A stretch of DNA of 64,000 nt, taken from the NCBI GenBank assembly GCA_025774935.1, contig JALGZK010000001.1, forward strand, positions 414,591-478,590, written 5' to 3'. Source of the stretch: a bacterium (GTDB taxonomy: Bacteria; Joyebacterota; Joyebacteria; Joyebacterales; Joyebacteraceae). Of this stretch, positions 25,801-34,603 are shown in pieces. The number at the start of each line of letters is the position of its first letter. Position 1 is the first letter of the stretch. The translations under genes and the position numbers were made by a program. Below the pieces are notes generated by a model. That model was not told the DNA's origin, did not search any database, and saw only the letters and a program-made list of their open reading frames with translations.

Positions 25801-28800
25801 GACGGTGACGAGGTCCTCGTCCACCTGACCGACCCGCTGGACACGGACTCCGACGACGACGGACTCACGGACGGGGACGAGGTCAACATCTACGGGACCG
25901 ATCCGCTCGACGACGACTCAGACGACGACACGCTCACCGACGGCGACGAGATCAACATCCACGGGACCGACCCGCTCCTCGCCGACACCGACGGGGACGG
26001 GCTGGAGGACGGCACCGAGATCTCCGTCACGAGCACCGACCCGCTCGACGACGATTCCGACGACGACGGGCTCATGGACGGCACCGAGGACGCGAACGCA
26101 GACGGCGTCCTCGATCCCGGCGAGACCGACCCGCTCGACGTCGACACGGACGACGACCTCCTCCTCGACGGGCTGGAGGCAGGCCTCACAGAACCCGAAG
26201 GGGACGACACGGATCTCGGGGTCTTCGTCGCCGACGCGGATCCCCTGAGCACCACCGATCCGGCCGACGACGACACGGACGACGACGGCCTCCTGGACGG
26301 TACCGAGGACGCCGACGCGAACGGCGCGGTCGACGCAGGCGAGACAACGCCGGCGGCCGCCGACTCGGACGGCGATGGCGTCCAGGACGGGACGGAGGGC
26401 GGCCTGACCGCGGCTGAGGGCAACGACACCGACCCAGGCGTCTTCATCCCCGACGCGGACCCCGGGACGACGGCCGACCCGCTCGATGACGATTCCGACG
26501 ACGACGGCCTCCTGGACGGTACCGAGGACACCGACGCGAACGGCGCGGTCGGCTTCGGCGAGAGCGACCCGCTCGACGACGACACCGACGACGACGGCCT
26601 CCTTGACGGAACGGAGGACGCCGACGGCAACGGGGCCATCGGGGAGGGCGAGACTGACCCGCTCGCGTTCGACACCGATCTCGACGGGCTGTCGGACGGC
26701 CTCGAGTCGGGCCTCGTGGCGCCGGAGGGTGTGGGGACCGACCTCGGCGTGTTCGTCTCCGACACCGATCCCGCGACCACGACCGACCCGGCCGATGATG
26801 ACACCGACGACGACGGGCTCCTCGACGGGACGGAGGACGTCGACCTGGACGGTGCGGTCGATCCCGACGAGACCGATCCGAACGTCGCGGACACCGACGG
26901 GGACGGCCTCTCAGACGGCGACGAGGTGCTCGTCCATCTGACGGACCCGCTCGACCCCGACTCCGACGACGACGGGCTCACGGACGGTGACGAGGTCAAC
27001 CTCTACGGGTCCGACCCGCTCGACACCGACACCGACGACGACGGCCTCCCGGACTACGACGAGGTCATGGTCTACGGTACGAACCCGGCTAGCTCCGACA
27101 CCGACGGCGACGGGCTCTCCGACCCCGACGAGATCTTCGTCTATGGGACCGATCCGGTTCTCGCCGACACCGACGGCGACGGGCTCTCCGACGGTGAGGA
27201 GATTTTCGTGACGCTGACCGACCCGTTAGACGACGACGTCGACGACGACGGGCTCATGGACGGCTCCGAAGACGTCAACGCGAACGGCGTCGTTGACGAG
27301 GGCGAGTCGGACCCCAACAACATCGAGAGCGACGGGGACGGCATCCTCGACGGCGTCGAGGCGGGGCTCGCGGAGCCCGAGGGAGACGACACCGACCTCG
27401 GGGTCTTCGTGGCCGACGCCGATCCGTCGACATCGACCGACCCCGCCGACACCGACTCCGACGACGACGGCTACCTGGACAACACCGAGGACCCCGACCT
27501 CAACGGCGCCGCGGAGCCCGGCCAGCTCGACGCCTCCACCGCCGACACCGACGGTGACAACATGCAGGACGGTACGGAGAACGGGCTGACGGAGCCCGAG
27601 GGACCCGACACAGACCTTGGCGTCTTCATCCCCGACGCGGACACGGGGACGACGACGGATCCGTTCGATCCCGACACCGACGACGACGGCCTCATGGACG
27701 GCGTCGAGGACGCCGACACGAACGGCGCGTACGAGGCGGGGGAGACCGATCCGCTCGACGACGACACCGACGACGACGGACTCATGGACGGGACTGAGGA
27801 CGCGGACGGGGACGGGGTCGTGGACGAAGGCGAGCCCGATCCGCGCGTCATCGACAGCGACGAGGACCTTCTCCTCGACGGACTCGAGGCGGGTCTCGCC
27901 GAGCCTGAGGGCATTGGCACCGACCTCGGGGTGTTCATCGCCGACGCCGACACCACGTCGACGACCGACCCGGCCGACGACGACACCGACGACGACGGCT
28001 ATCTCGACAGCACGGAGGACGCCGACATCGACGGCGCCGTCGACGAGGGCGAGCTCGATCCGGCGAACGCCGACACCGACGGCGACGGGCTACAGGACGG
28101 CACCGAGAACGGGCTCACCGAACCGGAGGGGAACGACACCGATCCGGTGGCGTTCCTGCCCGACCTGCACCCCGCGTCGACGACCGACCCGTTCGATGAC
28201 GACACCGACGACGACGGACTCATGGACGGGAGCGAGGACGGCGACCACGACGGGCTCGTCGACCCGCACGAGGCGGACCCGAACAACATCGAGACGGACG
28301 GTGACCTCCTCCTCGACGGACTGGAGGCGGGACTCGCCGAGCCCGAAGGCGACGACACCGATCTCGGTGTGTTCATCGCGGACGCCGATCCCCTGACGTC
28401 GACCGACCCGGCCGACGCCGACACGGACGACGACGGGCTCGATGACGGCACGGAGGACGCCAACCTCGACGGCGCTGTCGACCCGGACGAGACCGACCCG
28501 AACGACCCGGACACCGACGGCGACGGGTACAGCGACGGCGAGGAGGTCGCCGCGGGCGCGGACCCGCTCGACCCGAACCACCACCCGGGCAACATGAACG
28601 ACCCCTACATCTCGTCGGTCCTGGACGTCGGGAACGACCAGGGGCGCCGGGTCCGCGTGGGCTGGGGTCCGTCTCCGCTCGACGTGGTGGGCTCTCCGGA
28701 ACCGATCCTCGAATACAGCCTCTACCGCCGCATCGACTTCGCGCGACAGGAGAGTGGAGGGGAGCCCCTCGACGCCGTCCGCCACTCGCGGCTCTCCGGG

Positions 28801-29574
28801 GACTGGGACTTCGTGCGGAGCATTCCGGCGACCGGCGAGGAGTCGTACTTCGCGCTGTCGCCTACACTCTGTGACTCGACCGAGGCCAACGGCATCTGCT
28901 GGTCGGTCTTCTTCGTGAGGGCGCACACCGCGGTGCCGGTCGTCTTCTACGACAGCGAACCGGACAGCGGCTACTCGGTCGACAACCTCGCGCCCCAGGC
29001 GCCGGGGAACCTCATGGCGGACGGGGACGAGACGCAGGTACTGCTCACGTGGGACCCGAACGAAGAGGACGACTTCGACTACTACGCCGTCTACCGGGGC
29101 GACACCGAGGGCTTCGAGATCGGCGACCCCATCGGGTACACGACGACGGAGACCTTCGAGGACAACGACCCGCCCGCGACGTCGGAGTGGTGGTACAGAG
29201 TGACCGCGACGGACTTCGCGGGGAACGAGAGCCTGCCGTCCGACTCCGCGGGCGTCACCGGCACGGGCATCGAGGGCGACTTCCCGACGACGTTCTTCCT
29301 CGGCCCGCCGGTCCCGAACCCGTTCCGGGGCACGACGACCATCGAGCTCGGGATTCCACTGAGCGCAGGGTCGGCACGCGCCACCGTCCGCATCTACGAC
29401 GCGTCCGGCCGGCTCGTCCGAACGCTCACGGACGGACGGCACAGGGCCGGATTCCACCACCTGAGCTGGGACGGGGCGGATTCGGGCGGGCGGAAGGTCG
29501 CCAGCGGTGTCTACTACGTTCGCCTGGAGGCGGGCGACGTCGTGGAGAGGCGAAAAGCGGTTCTTCTGAAGTAG
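22816..29574 (+). CDS. Giant secreted protein with about 63 Asp-rich thrombospondin-3-like repeats and FlgD-like tail
   Basis: 2252 residues from GTG 22816, chosen because GGAGG lies 7 nt upstream and a signal peptide (KRLLYLMAVLLLLLAATAAAQ) follows. From about residue 25 to 1925 the chain is a run of units around D-x-D-[ST]-D-D-D-G-L-x-D-G-x-E, with spacers such as LTDPLD and DLGVFVADTDPLTTTDP. I count about 63 such loops. They resemble thrombospondin type 3/EF-hand-like calcium loops, so the rod should be calcium-dependent and highly acidic. A fibronectin-III-like region (about nt 28980-29270) and a FlgD-like domain (PVPNPFRGTTTIEL to RRKAVLLK) close it. A surface fibre or matrix role is inferred. 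Confidence 0.92.
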   Translation: MKRLLYLMAVLLLLLAATAAAQTRVDTDGDGLEDDIEISLGTDPNDDDTDDDGLMDGTEDENHNGVVNPQETSPLLFDSDTDGLSDGLELGLTAPEGNDTDLGLFVADTDPLSTTDPLDADSDDDGLTDGEEDANGNGAADPGEGDPNDGDTDDDGLTDYEELITYGTDPSDSDTDDDGLSDYDEIIVHGTNPLDDDSDDDGLLDGEEVLTHLTDPWDADSDDDGLEDGVEVLTALTDPLDDDSDDDGLLDGTEDANGDGIVDPGETEPLLFDSDTDLLSDGLESGLVAPQGTDTNLGVFVADTDPLTTTDPVDADSDDDGLTDGEEDADLDGAVDATETDPNLADTDSDGLSDGDEVLTYLTDPLDADSDDDGLTDGDEVNVYGTEPLDDDSDDDLLLDGEEVLTHLTDPLDADSDDDGLSDGVEVLTALTNPLDDDTDDDGLMDGTEDANGNGVVDPGETDPLLFDTDSDLLSDGLESGLEVPEGTGTDLGVFVADTDPLTTTDPLDDDSDDDTLTDGAEDADQDGAVDPTETDPNLADTDGDGLSDGDELLIHGTDPLDPDTDEDGLSDGDEVLVHLTDPLDPDSDDDGLNDGDEILTHLTDPWDADSDDDGLEDGVEVLTALTDPLDDDTDDDGLLDGIEDVNGDGIVDPGETEPLLFDSDTDLLSDGLESGLEAPQGSGTDLGVFVADTDPLTTTDPTDADSDDDGLSDGAEDADLDGAIDEGETDPNDADSDDDGLSDGVEVLTALTDPLDDDTDDDGLMDGTEDANGDGVVDPGETDPLLFDTDTDLLSDGLESGLEAPEGTGTDLGVFVADTDPLTTTDPTDADSDDDGLADGAEDADLDGAIDEGETDPNDADSDDDGLSDGIEVLTALTDPLDDDTDDDGLMDGTEDANGDGIVDPGETNPLLFDTDWDLLSDGLESGLEAPEGTGTDLGIFVADTDPLTTTDPTDADSDDDVLTDGAEDADLDGAVDATETDPNVADTDGDGLSDGDEVLVHLTDPLDTDSDDDGLTDGDEVNIYGTDPLDDDSDDDTLTDGDEINIHGTDPLLADTDGDGLEDGTEISVTSTDPLDDDSDDDGLMDGTEDANADGVLDPGETDPLDVDTDDDLLLDGLEAGLTEPEGDDTDLGVFVADADPLSTTDPADDDTDDDGLLDGTEDADANGAVDAGETTPAAADSDGDGVQDGTEGGLTAAEGNDTDPGVFIPDADPGTTADPLDDDSDDDGLLDGTEDTDANGAVGFGESDPLDDDTDDDGLLDGTEDADGNGAIGEGETDPLAFDTDLDGLSDGLESGLVAPEGVGTDLGVFVSDTDPATTTDPADDDTDDDGLLDGTEDVDLDGAVDPDETDPNVADTDGDGLSDGDEVLVHLTDPLDPDSDDDGLTDGDEVNLYGSDPLDTDTDDDGLPDYDEVMVYGTNPASSDTDGDGLSDPDEIFVYGTDPVLADTDGDGLSDGEEIFVTLTDPLDDDVDDDGLMDGSEDVNANGVVDEGESDPNNIESDGDGILDGVEAGLAEPEGDDTDLGVFVADADPSTSTDPADTDSDDDGYLDNTEDPDLNGAAEPGQLDASTADTDGDNMQDGTENGLTEPEGPDTDLGVFIPDADTGTTTDPFDPDTDDDGLMDGVEDADTNGAYEAGETDPLDDDTDDDGLMDGTEDADGDGVVDEGEPDPRVIDSDEDLLLDGLEAGLAEPEGIGTDLGVFIADADTTSTTDPADDDTDDDGYLDSTEDADIDGAVDEGELDPANADTDGDGLQDGTENGLTEPEGNDTDPVAFLPDLHPASTTDPFDDDTDDDGLMDGSEDGDHDGLVDPHEADPNNIETDGDLLLDGLEAGLAEPEGDDTDLGVFIADADPLTSTDPADADTDDDGLDDGTEDANLDGAVDPDETDPNDPDTDGDGYSDGEEVAAGADPLDPNHHPGNMNDPYISSVLDVGNDQGRRVRVGWGPSPLDVVGSPEPILEYSLYRRIDFARQESGGEPLDAVRHSRLSGDWDFVRSIPATGEESYFALSPTLCDSTEANGICWSVFFVRAHTAVPVVFYDSEPDSGYSVDNLAPQAPGNLMADGDETQVLLTWDPNEEDDFDYYAVYRGDTEGFEIGDPIGYTTTETFEDNDPPATSEWWYRVTATDFAGNESLPSDSAGVTGTGIEGDFPTTFFLGPPVPNPFRGTTTIELGIPLSAGSARATVRIYDASGRLVRTLTDGRHRAGFHHLSWDGADSGGRKVASGVYYVRLEAGDVVERRKAVLLK
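24970..25725 (+). repeat. Near-identical 378-nt tandem duplication inside the Asp-rich repeat gene
   Basis: The segments from 24970 and from 25348 begin with an almost identical stretch of about 80 nt and stay closely matched, giving a 126-codon period. Other units in the gene are more diverged. This points to a recent in-frame duplication. Confidence 0.75.
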
Positions 29575-29596
29575 GACAGCCCACAGAAGCACGCTG

Positions 29597-29626
29597 GCGC
29601 CCGGGGTTCGCGAGAGCCCCGGGCGC
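29597..29626 (+). terminator. 10-bp stem-loop after the giant Asp-rich gene
   Basis: GCGCCCGGGG pairs with CCCCGGGCGC around a 10-nt loop. No T-tract. The rest of the 318-nt gap to 29892 holds no gene and no convincing promoter that I can see. Confidence 0.6.
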
Positions 29627-29892
29627 TCGCCATTCGGGCCAACCGAAACAGCATCCAACTTCCCGGGGCCTCCACGTGTCATATGGGGAGAAGGCACCCG
29701 CCCCCTCTCGCAGTGCCGACCGTCGCGTCATACGACCGCGCCGATTCGGTCCCCACCCTGGCAGTGCCCACCATAGAGCGTACGTGAGTCTTCTCTGTAG
29801 TAGATCCAAAGGAGTCGGGAGGGGGAGGGGTTCCTTCCACCACAGGTCCGGGCGCGGCGAGGCCGACGCCCTTTGACGTCGGAGGTGAGGCT

Positions 29893-32800
29893 ATGCCGAG
29901 CGCGGCGGCGGTTCACTCTGGGGTCCCGGCGGGGGACATCGACCGGTCCAGGAGCGTGCGATTCGTCGCGCTCGCGGCCGGTCTTCTCTTTGCGTTCGCG
30001 ACGCTGTGTCCGGGGCAGCTCGCGCGCGGTCCGGCGGCAGGCATCGACGGGGACGGTGCACTCGGGAACATCAGGATCCCGTTCGTGGCGAACGCCGGAC
30101 AGACGGACGAGCGCGTCGCGTTCACGGCGAGAGTCTCCGGCGGAACGGCGTTCGTCACGCGCGAGGGCACGATCGTCTACGCGCTTCGCGCGGACGGGCC
30201 ATCGGGCCCCATCAGGACCGTCGCCGTCGAGGAGTCGATCCTCGGGCTCAGGGAGTCGCCCGAGGGACTCGGCACGGCCGTGACCCGCATCAGCTCCATG
30301 AAGGGGAGCGACAGCCGGGCGTGGTGGTGCGACATCCCCGCGTTCGACGCGGTCGACCTCGGCGAGCTCGAGAGCGGCACGCTGGTCGAGCTCCGCACAC
30401 GAGCGGGAAGCGTCGAGAAGGTCTTCACCGTCCCACCGGGCACCGACCCGGGGGGCATCCGTGTCCGGTTCGAGGGCGCAAGCGCCCTCGAGGTCGGGGA
30501 GGCCGGAGAGTTGGTCGTCACGACACCCCTCGGGGACATCGTCTTCTCGCCGCCGGTCGCCTTCCAGAGACGCGCGGGGAAGGTCGAACCGGTCGACGTG
30601 GCATACGAGATCCTCGGCACGTCGTACGGGTTCACCCTCGGCCGATACGACGGTGCGCTTCCGCTCGTCATCGATCCGCTCCTAGCGTCGACGTTCCTCG
30701 GCGGCTCAGGGGAGGACGGCGGGTACTGCGGGAACGCCCTCGCGCTCGGCACGGACGGGAGCGTCTACGTCGCGGGCTACACCGCCTCGGACGATTTCCC
30801 GTCGTCCACGGGCATCCTCTATCAGGGTGGCGACTCGGATGTCTTCGTCGCGAGGTTCGACCGCGCGCTTACGACGCTCCTCGCCGCCACCTACGTCGGC
30901 GGAGCGAACCTCGAGCAAGCGAGCGCGATCGCCGTCGGGAACGACGGCGTGTACGTCACGGGGAGCACCATGTCGCCCCTCTTCCCGACGACCGGAGGCG
31001 CGTACGACGGGTCGTACGGCGGCAGCACGCCGGGCCCGTACGACGCTCCGGGCGACGCGTTCGTGACGAAGCTCACGTCTGACCTCTCCACGATCGTCTC
31101 TTCGACCTTCTACGGCGGCTCCGCGTGCGACTACGCGCGGGGCGTCTTCGTCGACGGGGGCGACGTGTACCTCACCGGATTCACCGCGTCCGGCGGACTC
31201 GCCACCTCCGGCGCCTTCGACGAGACCCACAACCCCGGCGGACAATGGGGAGGCATCGACTCGTATGTCGCCAGGTTCAGCGGAGACCTCTCGACCCTCC
31301 TCGCAGCGACGTACCTCGGCGGGAGCATGATGGACTACGTCGAGGATGCGACGATGACCTCGGCCGGGTTCTACGTGACGGGGTGGACGGCGTCCGACAA
31401 CTACCCGTGGACCCCGACCGCCTACGACACGACGTTCGCCGGCGGCGTCTACGACGCCTTCGTGACGGGGCTCGACCGCTCGCTCGGCACGCTCCTCGGC
31501 TCGACCTATCTGGGCGGCACGGAGTGGGACTTCGGGTACGGCATGACCTCCGACGCCGTCGGGAACGTCTACGTGACGGGCCACTTCGCGGAGAGCGGAG
31601 CCGAGACCACGTTCCCGACGACGCCCGGCGCCTTCCAGACCGAGTACAACGGCACCGGCGGACCGAACGTCGGCGACGACGCGTTCGTCTCGAAGTTCGA
31701 TCCCGCGCTCGAGACGCTCGTGGCATCGACCATCCTCGGCGGGACCGGGTGGGAGTACGGGAACGGCCTCGACTGGCACCCGAGCGGCCACGTCTATGCG
31801 ACGGGCACGACGTCCTCGGAGGACTTCCCGTGCCACGCTGGCGCCCATCAGGAGGAGTACGGCGGAAACGAGACGACGGTCCACTTCGGAGACGGGTTCG
31901 TGACGAAGCTCTCGGATGATCTCACGGCCGTCCCGGCGGCGACCTACCTGGGCGGAAGCTCCGACGACTTCCCCGAGTCGATCGCGGCCGATCCGGACGG
32001 CAACGTCTACGTCTCGGGCACGACCTGGTCCGAGGAGTTCGTGGTGACGTACGGCGCGTATGACGAGGACCACGCTGGGGGAGGCGAGAACGACGTGTTC
32101 GTGTCGGTGCTGAGCCCCGACCTCGGAACGCTCTCCTTCACAGCTGAACCGTCCACGGGCGTCGCGCCGTTCGACGTCACGCTCACGGGCGTATCGTCGG
32201 CGGTGCCGCCACCGACCGTGTGGCAGTGGGACTTCGGAGCTGACGGATCGATCGACGCCACGGGACAGGTCGTCGTGTGGACCTGCGCCGTGCCCGGACT
32301 CCAGACCGTGCGGCTCGTGACACCCGACGGCGACTTCGACCCGTCGGTCACGGTCGCGGACTGCATCCAGGCGTTCGACACGAGCAGCGCGCTCAGGTTC
32401 GACGGTGACGAGACGCAGGTCGTCTGCGCGGCGGCGCCGGATCTGAACCTCACCTCCGAGCTCACGCTCGAGGCCTGGATCAGACCCGATTCCTGGGGAG
32501 GGTTCCCCATCGGAACGTGGGGACTCGGCCAGGTCGTAGGCAAGGAGAACTTCAAGCTCTTCCTCGTCGGAGTCCACCCGATGAACGGGGAGAACACGCT
32601 CTGTCTCAGGCTCGAGCACGAGGACGGGACGTCCAGCGTCACCTGCGCGCCCGACTCCGCGCTCGTCCTCGGCGAGTGGCAGCACGTCGCCGCCGCCTAC
32701 GACGCCGCCACGAGCACGGCACGCCTCTGGATCAACGGCGCCGAGCAGGCCGTCACGCACCCGACGGCGCCCTCGGGGCCCGTCGCCGACCACGCGGCGG

Positions 32801-33364
32801 TCGATCTCAGGATCGGGAACTCGGAGGTGCTCTCCTGGTCGTTCGAGGGAGACATCGACGAGGTGCGCGTGTGGGGGAGGGCGCTCGAGACCTCCGAGAT
32901 CGAGGCCGGACTCGACTCGCCGCTCTCGGGTGACGAGCCGGGGCTCACGGCCTACTGGCGGATGGACGAGGGGAACGGCGGCGTGATCCTGGACCGCACG
33001 AACAGCGGCCACGCGGGCACGCTCGAGGGACCCTCGTGGGTCCAGGGCGTCGTTCTCATCGAGACGTCGGTGCCGGAGGACCCGGGCGCCGCGGAGGTCG
33101 CCGGCCTCAGTCGGCTCGGCAGCTACCCGAACCCCTTCAACCCGCGGACCACGATCGCGTTCGAGCTGCCCAGCGCAGGGACGGCCGTGATCGCCGTCTA
33201 CGATGCCTCCGGCCGGCGAATCCGCACCCTCATCGATGGAAGACTGGATGCCGGGCGCCACACGGTGCTCTGGGACGGTACCGACGACCGCGGCCGGAAT
33301 CTACTTCTGCAGGCTCGAGTCGACCGACTCGACAAACACCCTGAAACTCGCGCTTGTCAAGTAA
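29893..33364 (+). CDS. Secreted SBBP-repeat/PKD/LamG protein, frameshifted inside its FlgD-like tail
   Basis: Start ATG 29893 with GGAGGTGAGG just upstream; a signal segment lies near residues 23-45. After an N-terminal domain (NAGQTDERVAFTARV) come SBBP-type beta-propeller repeats (about nt 30690-32110; DVFVARFD, ATYVGG, YVTGST units), a PKD domain (32130-32370; WQWDFGADG), a LamG-like lectin domain (32390-33030) and the FlgD-like tail (PNPFNPRTTIAFEL, YDASGRRIRTL). At about 33295-33300 the frame breaks. The expected ending GIYFCRLESTDS...KLALVK and a TAA (33362-33364) are present one frame over. Without the shift the frame runs to 33777 through the histone gene in a non-protein-like sequence. 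Confidence 0.85.
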
Positions 33365-33410
33365 TCCGGGTCGGGCGACGGCGCCGGGACGTCGATTCCC
33401 GGACCCGGAT
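33364..33410 (+). terminator. Large stem-loop right after the frame-shifted stop
   Basis: ATCCGGGTC pairs with GACCCGGAT, and an inner CGACG/CGTCG stem lies within. It begins at the last base of the TAA in the corrected frame, which supports 33364 as the original gene end. Confidence 0.6.
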
Positions 33411-33447
33411 GGGGTCCTCAAGCCCTTCAAGAAGGCAACTTCTTCTC

Positions 33448-33475
33448 TTGACATCCCTGCGCCGGGTTGTATGCT
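33448..33475 (+). promoter_or_regulatory. Promoter of the histone gene
   Basis: A perfect -35 TTGACA (33448-33453), a 16-nt spacer, and TATGCT (33470-33475). The start codon lies 108 nt downstream, behind a strong AGGAGGG. Confidence 0.6.
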
Positions 33476-33583
33476 CCGGTCTAAATGCGGGAGCAGGGGG
33501 CCAGGGTGGGCTCCGCGCCGCGTTGAGAGGAAAGCAACAGGGGCCCCAGAGCCGGTCGAGAACCGGCAGCCAGGAGGGAAGTG

Positions 33584-33757
33584 ATGGCTGGCTACGTCGT
33601 GAAGTCGAAGGTCGGAGAACTCTCGAAGAAGCTCGGAATGCGCCTCAGCGGCAAGGCCATCGACGAGCTCGACGCTCTGGTCGAGGGCGCGCTCAAGACG
33701 GCAGCGAAGCGTGCCGAGGCCAACAAGCGGAAGACGATCGCGGCCCAGGACATCTAG
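33584..33757 (+). CDS. Single histone-fold protein (bacterial histone)
   Basis: 57 residues; easily missed because of its length. It starts at ATG 33584 with AGGAGGG at 33572-33578. The chain fits one histone fold: a short first helix with VVKSKVGELSKKLGMR, a long central helix (about 24-48, DELDALVEGALKTAAKRAEA), a KRKTI loop and a short last helix ending AAQDI. R49 and D56 would form the Arg-Asp clamp typical of histones. Lys/Arg residues are abundant. Members known from Bdellovibrio and other bacteria bind DNA as dimers. It has its own promoter and a following stem-loop, so it is probably expressed alone as a nucleoid protein. Confidence 0.85.
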   Translation: MAGYVVKSKVGELSKKLGMRLSGKAIDELDALVEGALKTAAKRAEANKRKTIAAQDI

Positions 33758-33830
33758 AAGTCGAGAGAAGCGAGTGACGCAGGCGGTATCGGGGCCCTGA
33801 GCCCCCGGACGCCGGTGCGTCTGTTACGTT

Positions 33831-33882
33831 CAGAGACCGGCTCGCGCGGCACCAGCCGCGCCGGCCGGTTTCTGCGTCTCTG
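33831..33882 (+). terminator. Large nested stem-loop after the histone gene
   Basis: Outer CAGAGAC/GTCTCTG, middle ACCGGC/GCCGGT and inner GCGCGGC/GCCGCGC stems close on ACCA. The remainder of the 332-nt gap to 34089 has no clear gene. Confidence 0.6.
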
Positions 33883-34089
33883 GTTCCTGTAACACGGTCT
33901 CGCGGGCCTGAAGGAGCCATGAACCGGCTTCCGGCTGCAACGGGTGTCTGCGCGCCCTCGGGGTCCGGTTTATGCACCGATGTCTGAGTGATCGCTGAGC
34001 GCCGGCTCATGGCCCGCGGCGTCCGCGGTCGTCATGCAGACGCCCCATCGGGAACCCCGCCCGGCGGCGCCCCACAGGAGGTGGATCAC

Positions 34090-34350
34090 GTGAAGCAGAT
34101 GCTGGGGCTCCTCTTCATCGGAACGCTCGTGCTGTTGCTCTCGAGCTACGACAGTGTCATCGAGCCCTACTGGAAGAGCAGGGGCGCGGAGGCTCTGGAG
34201 CTCATCGAAGACGGGAAGTTCCGGGAGGCGATCGAAGTGCTGTTCGACGAGGAGCTTGACTCCCCCGAGCGGAGTTCGTCGAACGCGCACGCGGCGCCAC
34301 CTGCGGACAGTACCGCGACGAGCGGCGCGATCGGTCCCTCCGGCCGCTGA
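34090..34350 (+). CDS. Small membrane-anchored protein, paralogue of the 10553 protein's N-terminus
   Basis: 86 residues from GTG 34090 (AGGAGGTG at 34077-34084). One N-terminal transmembrane helix (about 4-19) is followed by EPYW and LELIEDGKFREAIEVLFDEE, then an Ala/Ser/Thr-rich tail. The first 55 residues align with residues 1-55 of the 256-residue protein at 10553 (shared LLF, VLL, PYW, LIED, REA positions). The large C-terminal domain of that protein is absent here, so this is either a shortened copy or a family of small anchors. Function unknown. Confidence 0.7.
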   Translation: MKQMLGLLFIGTLVLLLSSYDSVIEPYWKSRGAEALELIEDGKFREAIEVLFDEELDSPERSSSNAHAAPPADSTATSGAIGPSGR

Positions 34351-34545
34351 TCGACAACGAACGACCATCCCCCCGCCGGCTCTGGTAGCGCGCACGGAGT
34401 CACCGCTCGATTCCGTCATCGTTGCGTAAATCACTAAGGCCACAGACGGACGGTGAGCGACCGTTTCCGCTGAGCCATGTACGCCGCACGTCGCCCGCTT
34501 TTCTTCCGCTCCTGTCGATTCCCCGCTAGGCAGCACGCACTCCGG

Positions 34546-34554
34546 TGCTATCAT
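34546..34554 (+). promoter_or_regulatory. Extended -10 promoter element
   Basis: TGC followed by TATCAT (34549-34554), 50 nt before ATG 34604. No clear -35. The 253-nt gap 34351-34603 otherwise shows nothing I can name. Confidence 0.45.
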
Positions 34555-34603
34555 TGTGATGTGGTCGCAGTCTGGATCTGATGACGCACTCCGGAGGAGC
34601 GCT

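Noticed and set aside
23964..25889. Long minus-strand Ser/Pro/Val-rich ORF opposite the Asp-rich repeat gene
   Set aside because: It is the antisense shadow of the GAC/GAT-rich repeats; no ribosome binding site, and composition follows the other strand.
33365..33777. C-terminal extension of the SBBP protein through the histone gene
   Set aside because: Sequence after the frameshift is Arg/Ser/Gly-rich and non-protein-like; the expected ending is in another frame.
33919..33987. 22-codon ORF with AAGGAG upstream, before the small membrane protein
   Set aside because: Could be a leader peptide, but length and lack of any supporting pattern make it indistinguishable from chance.
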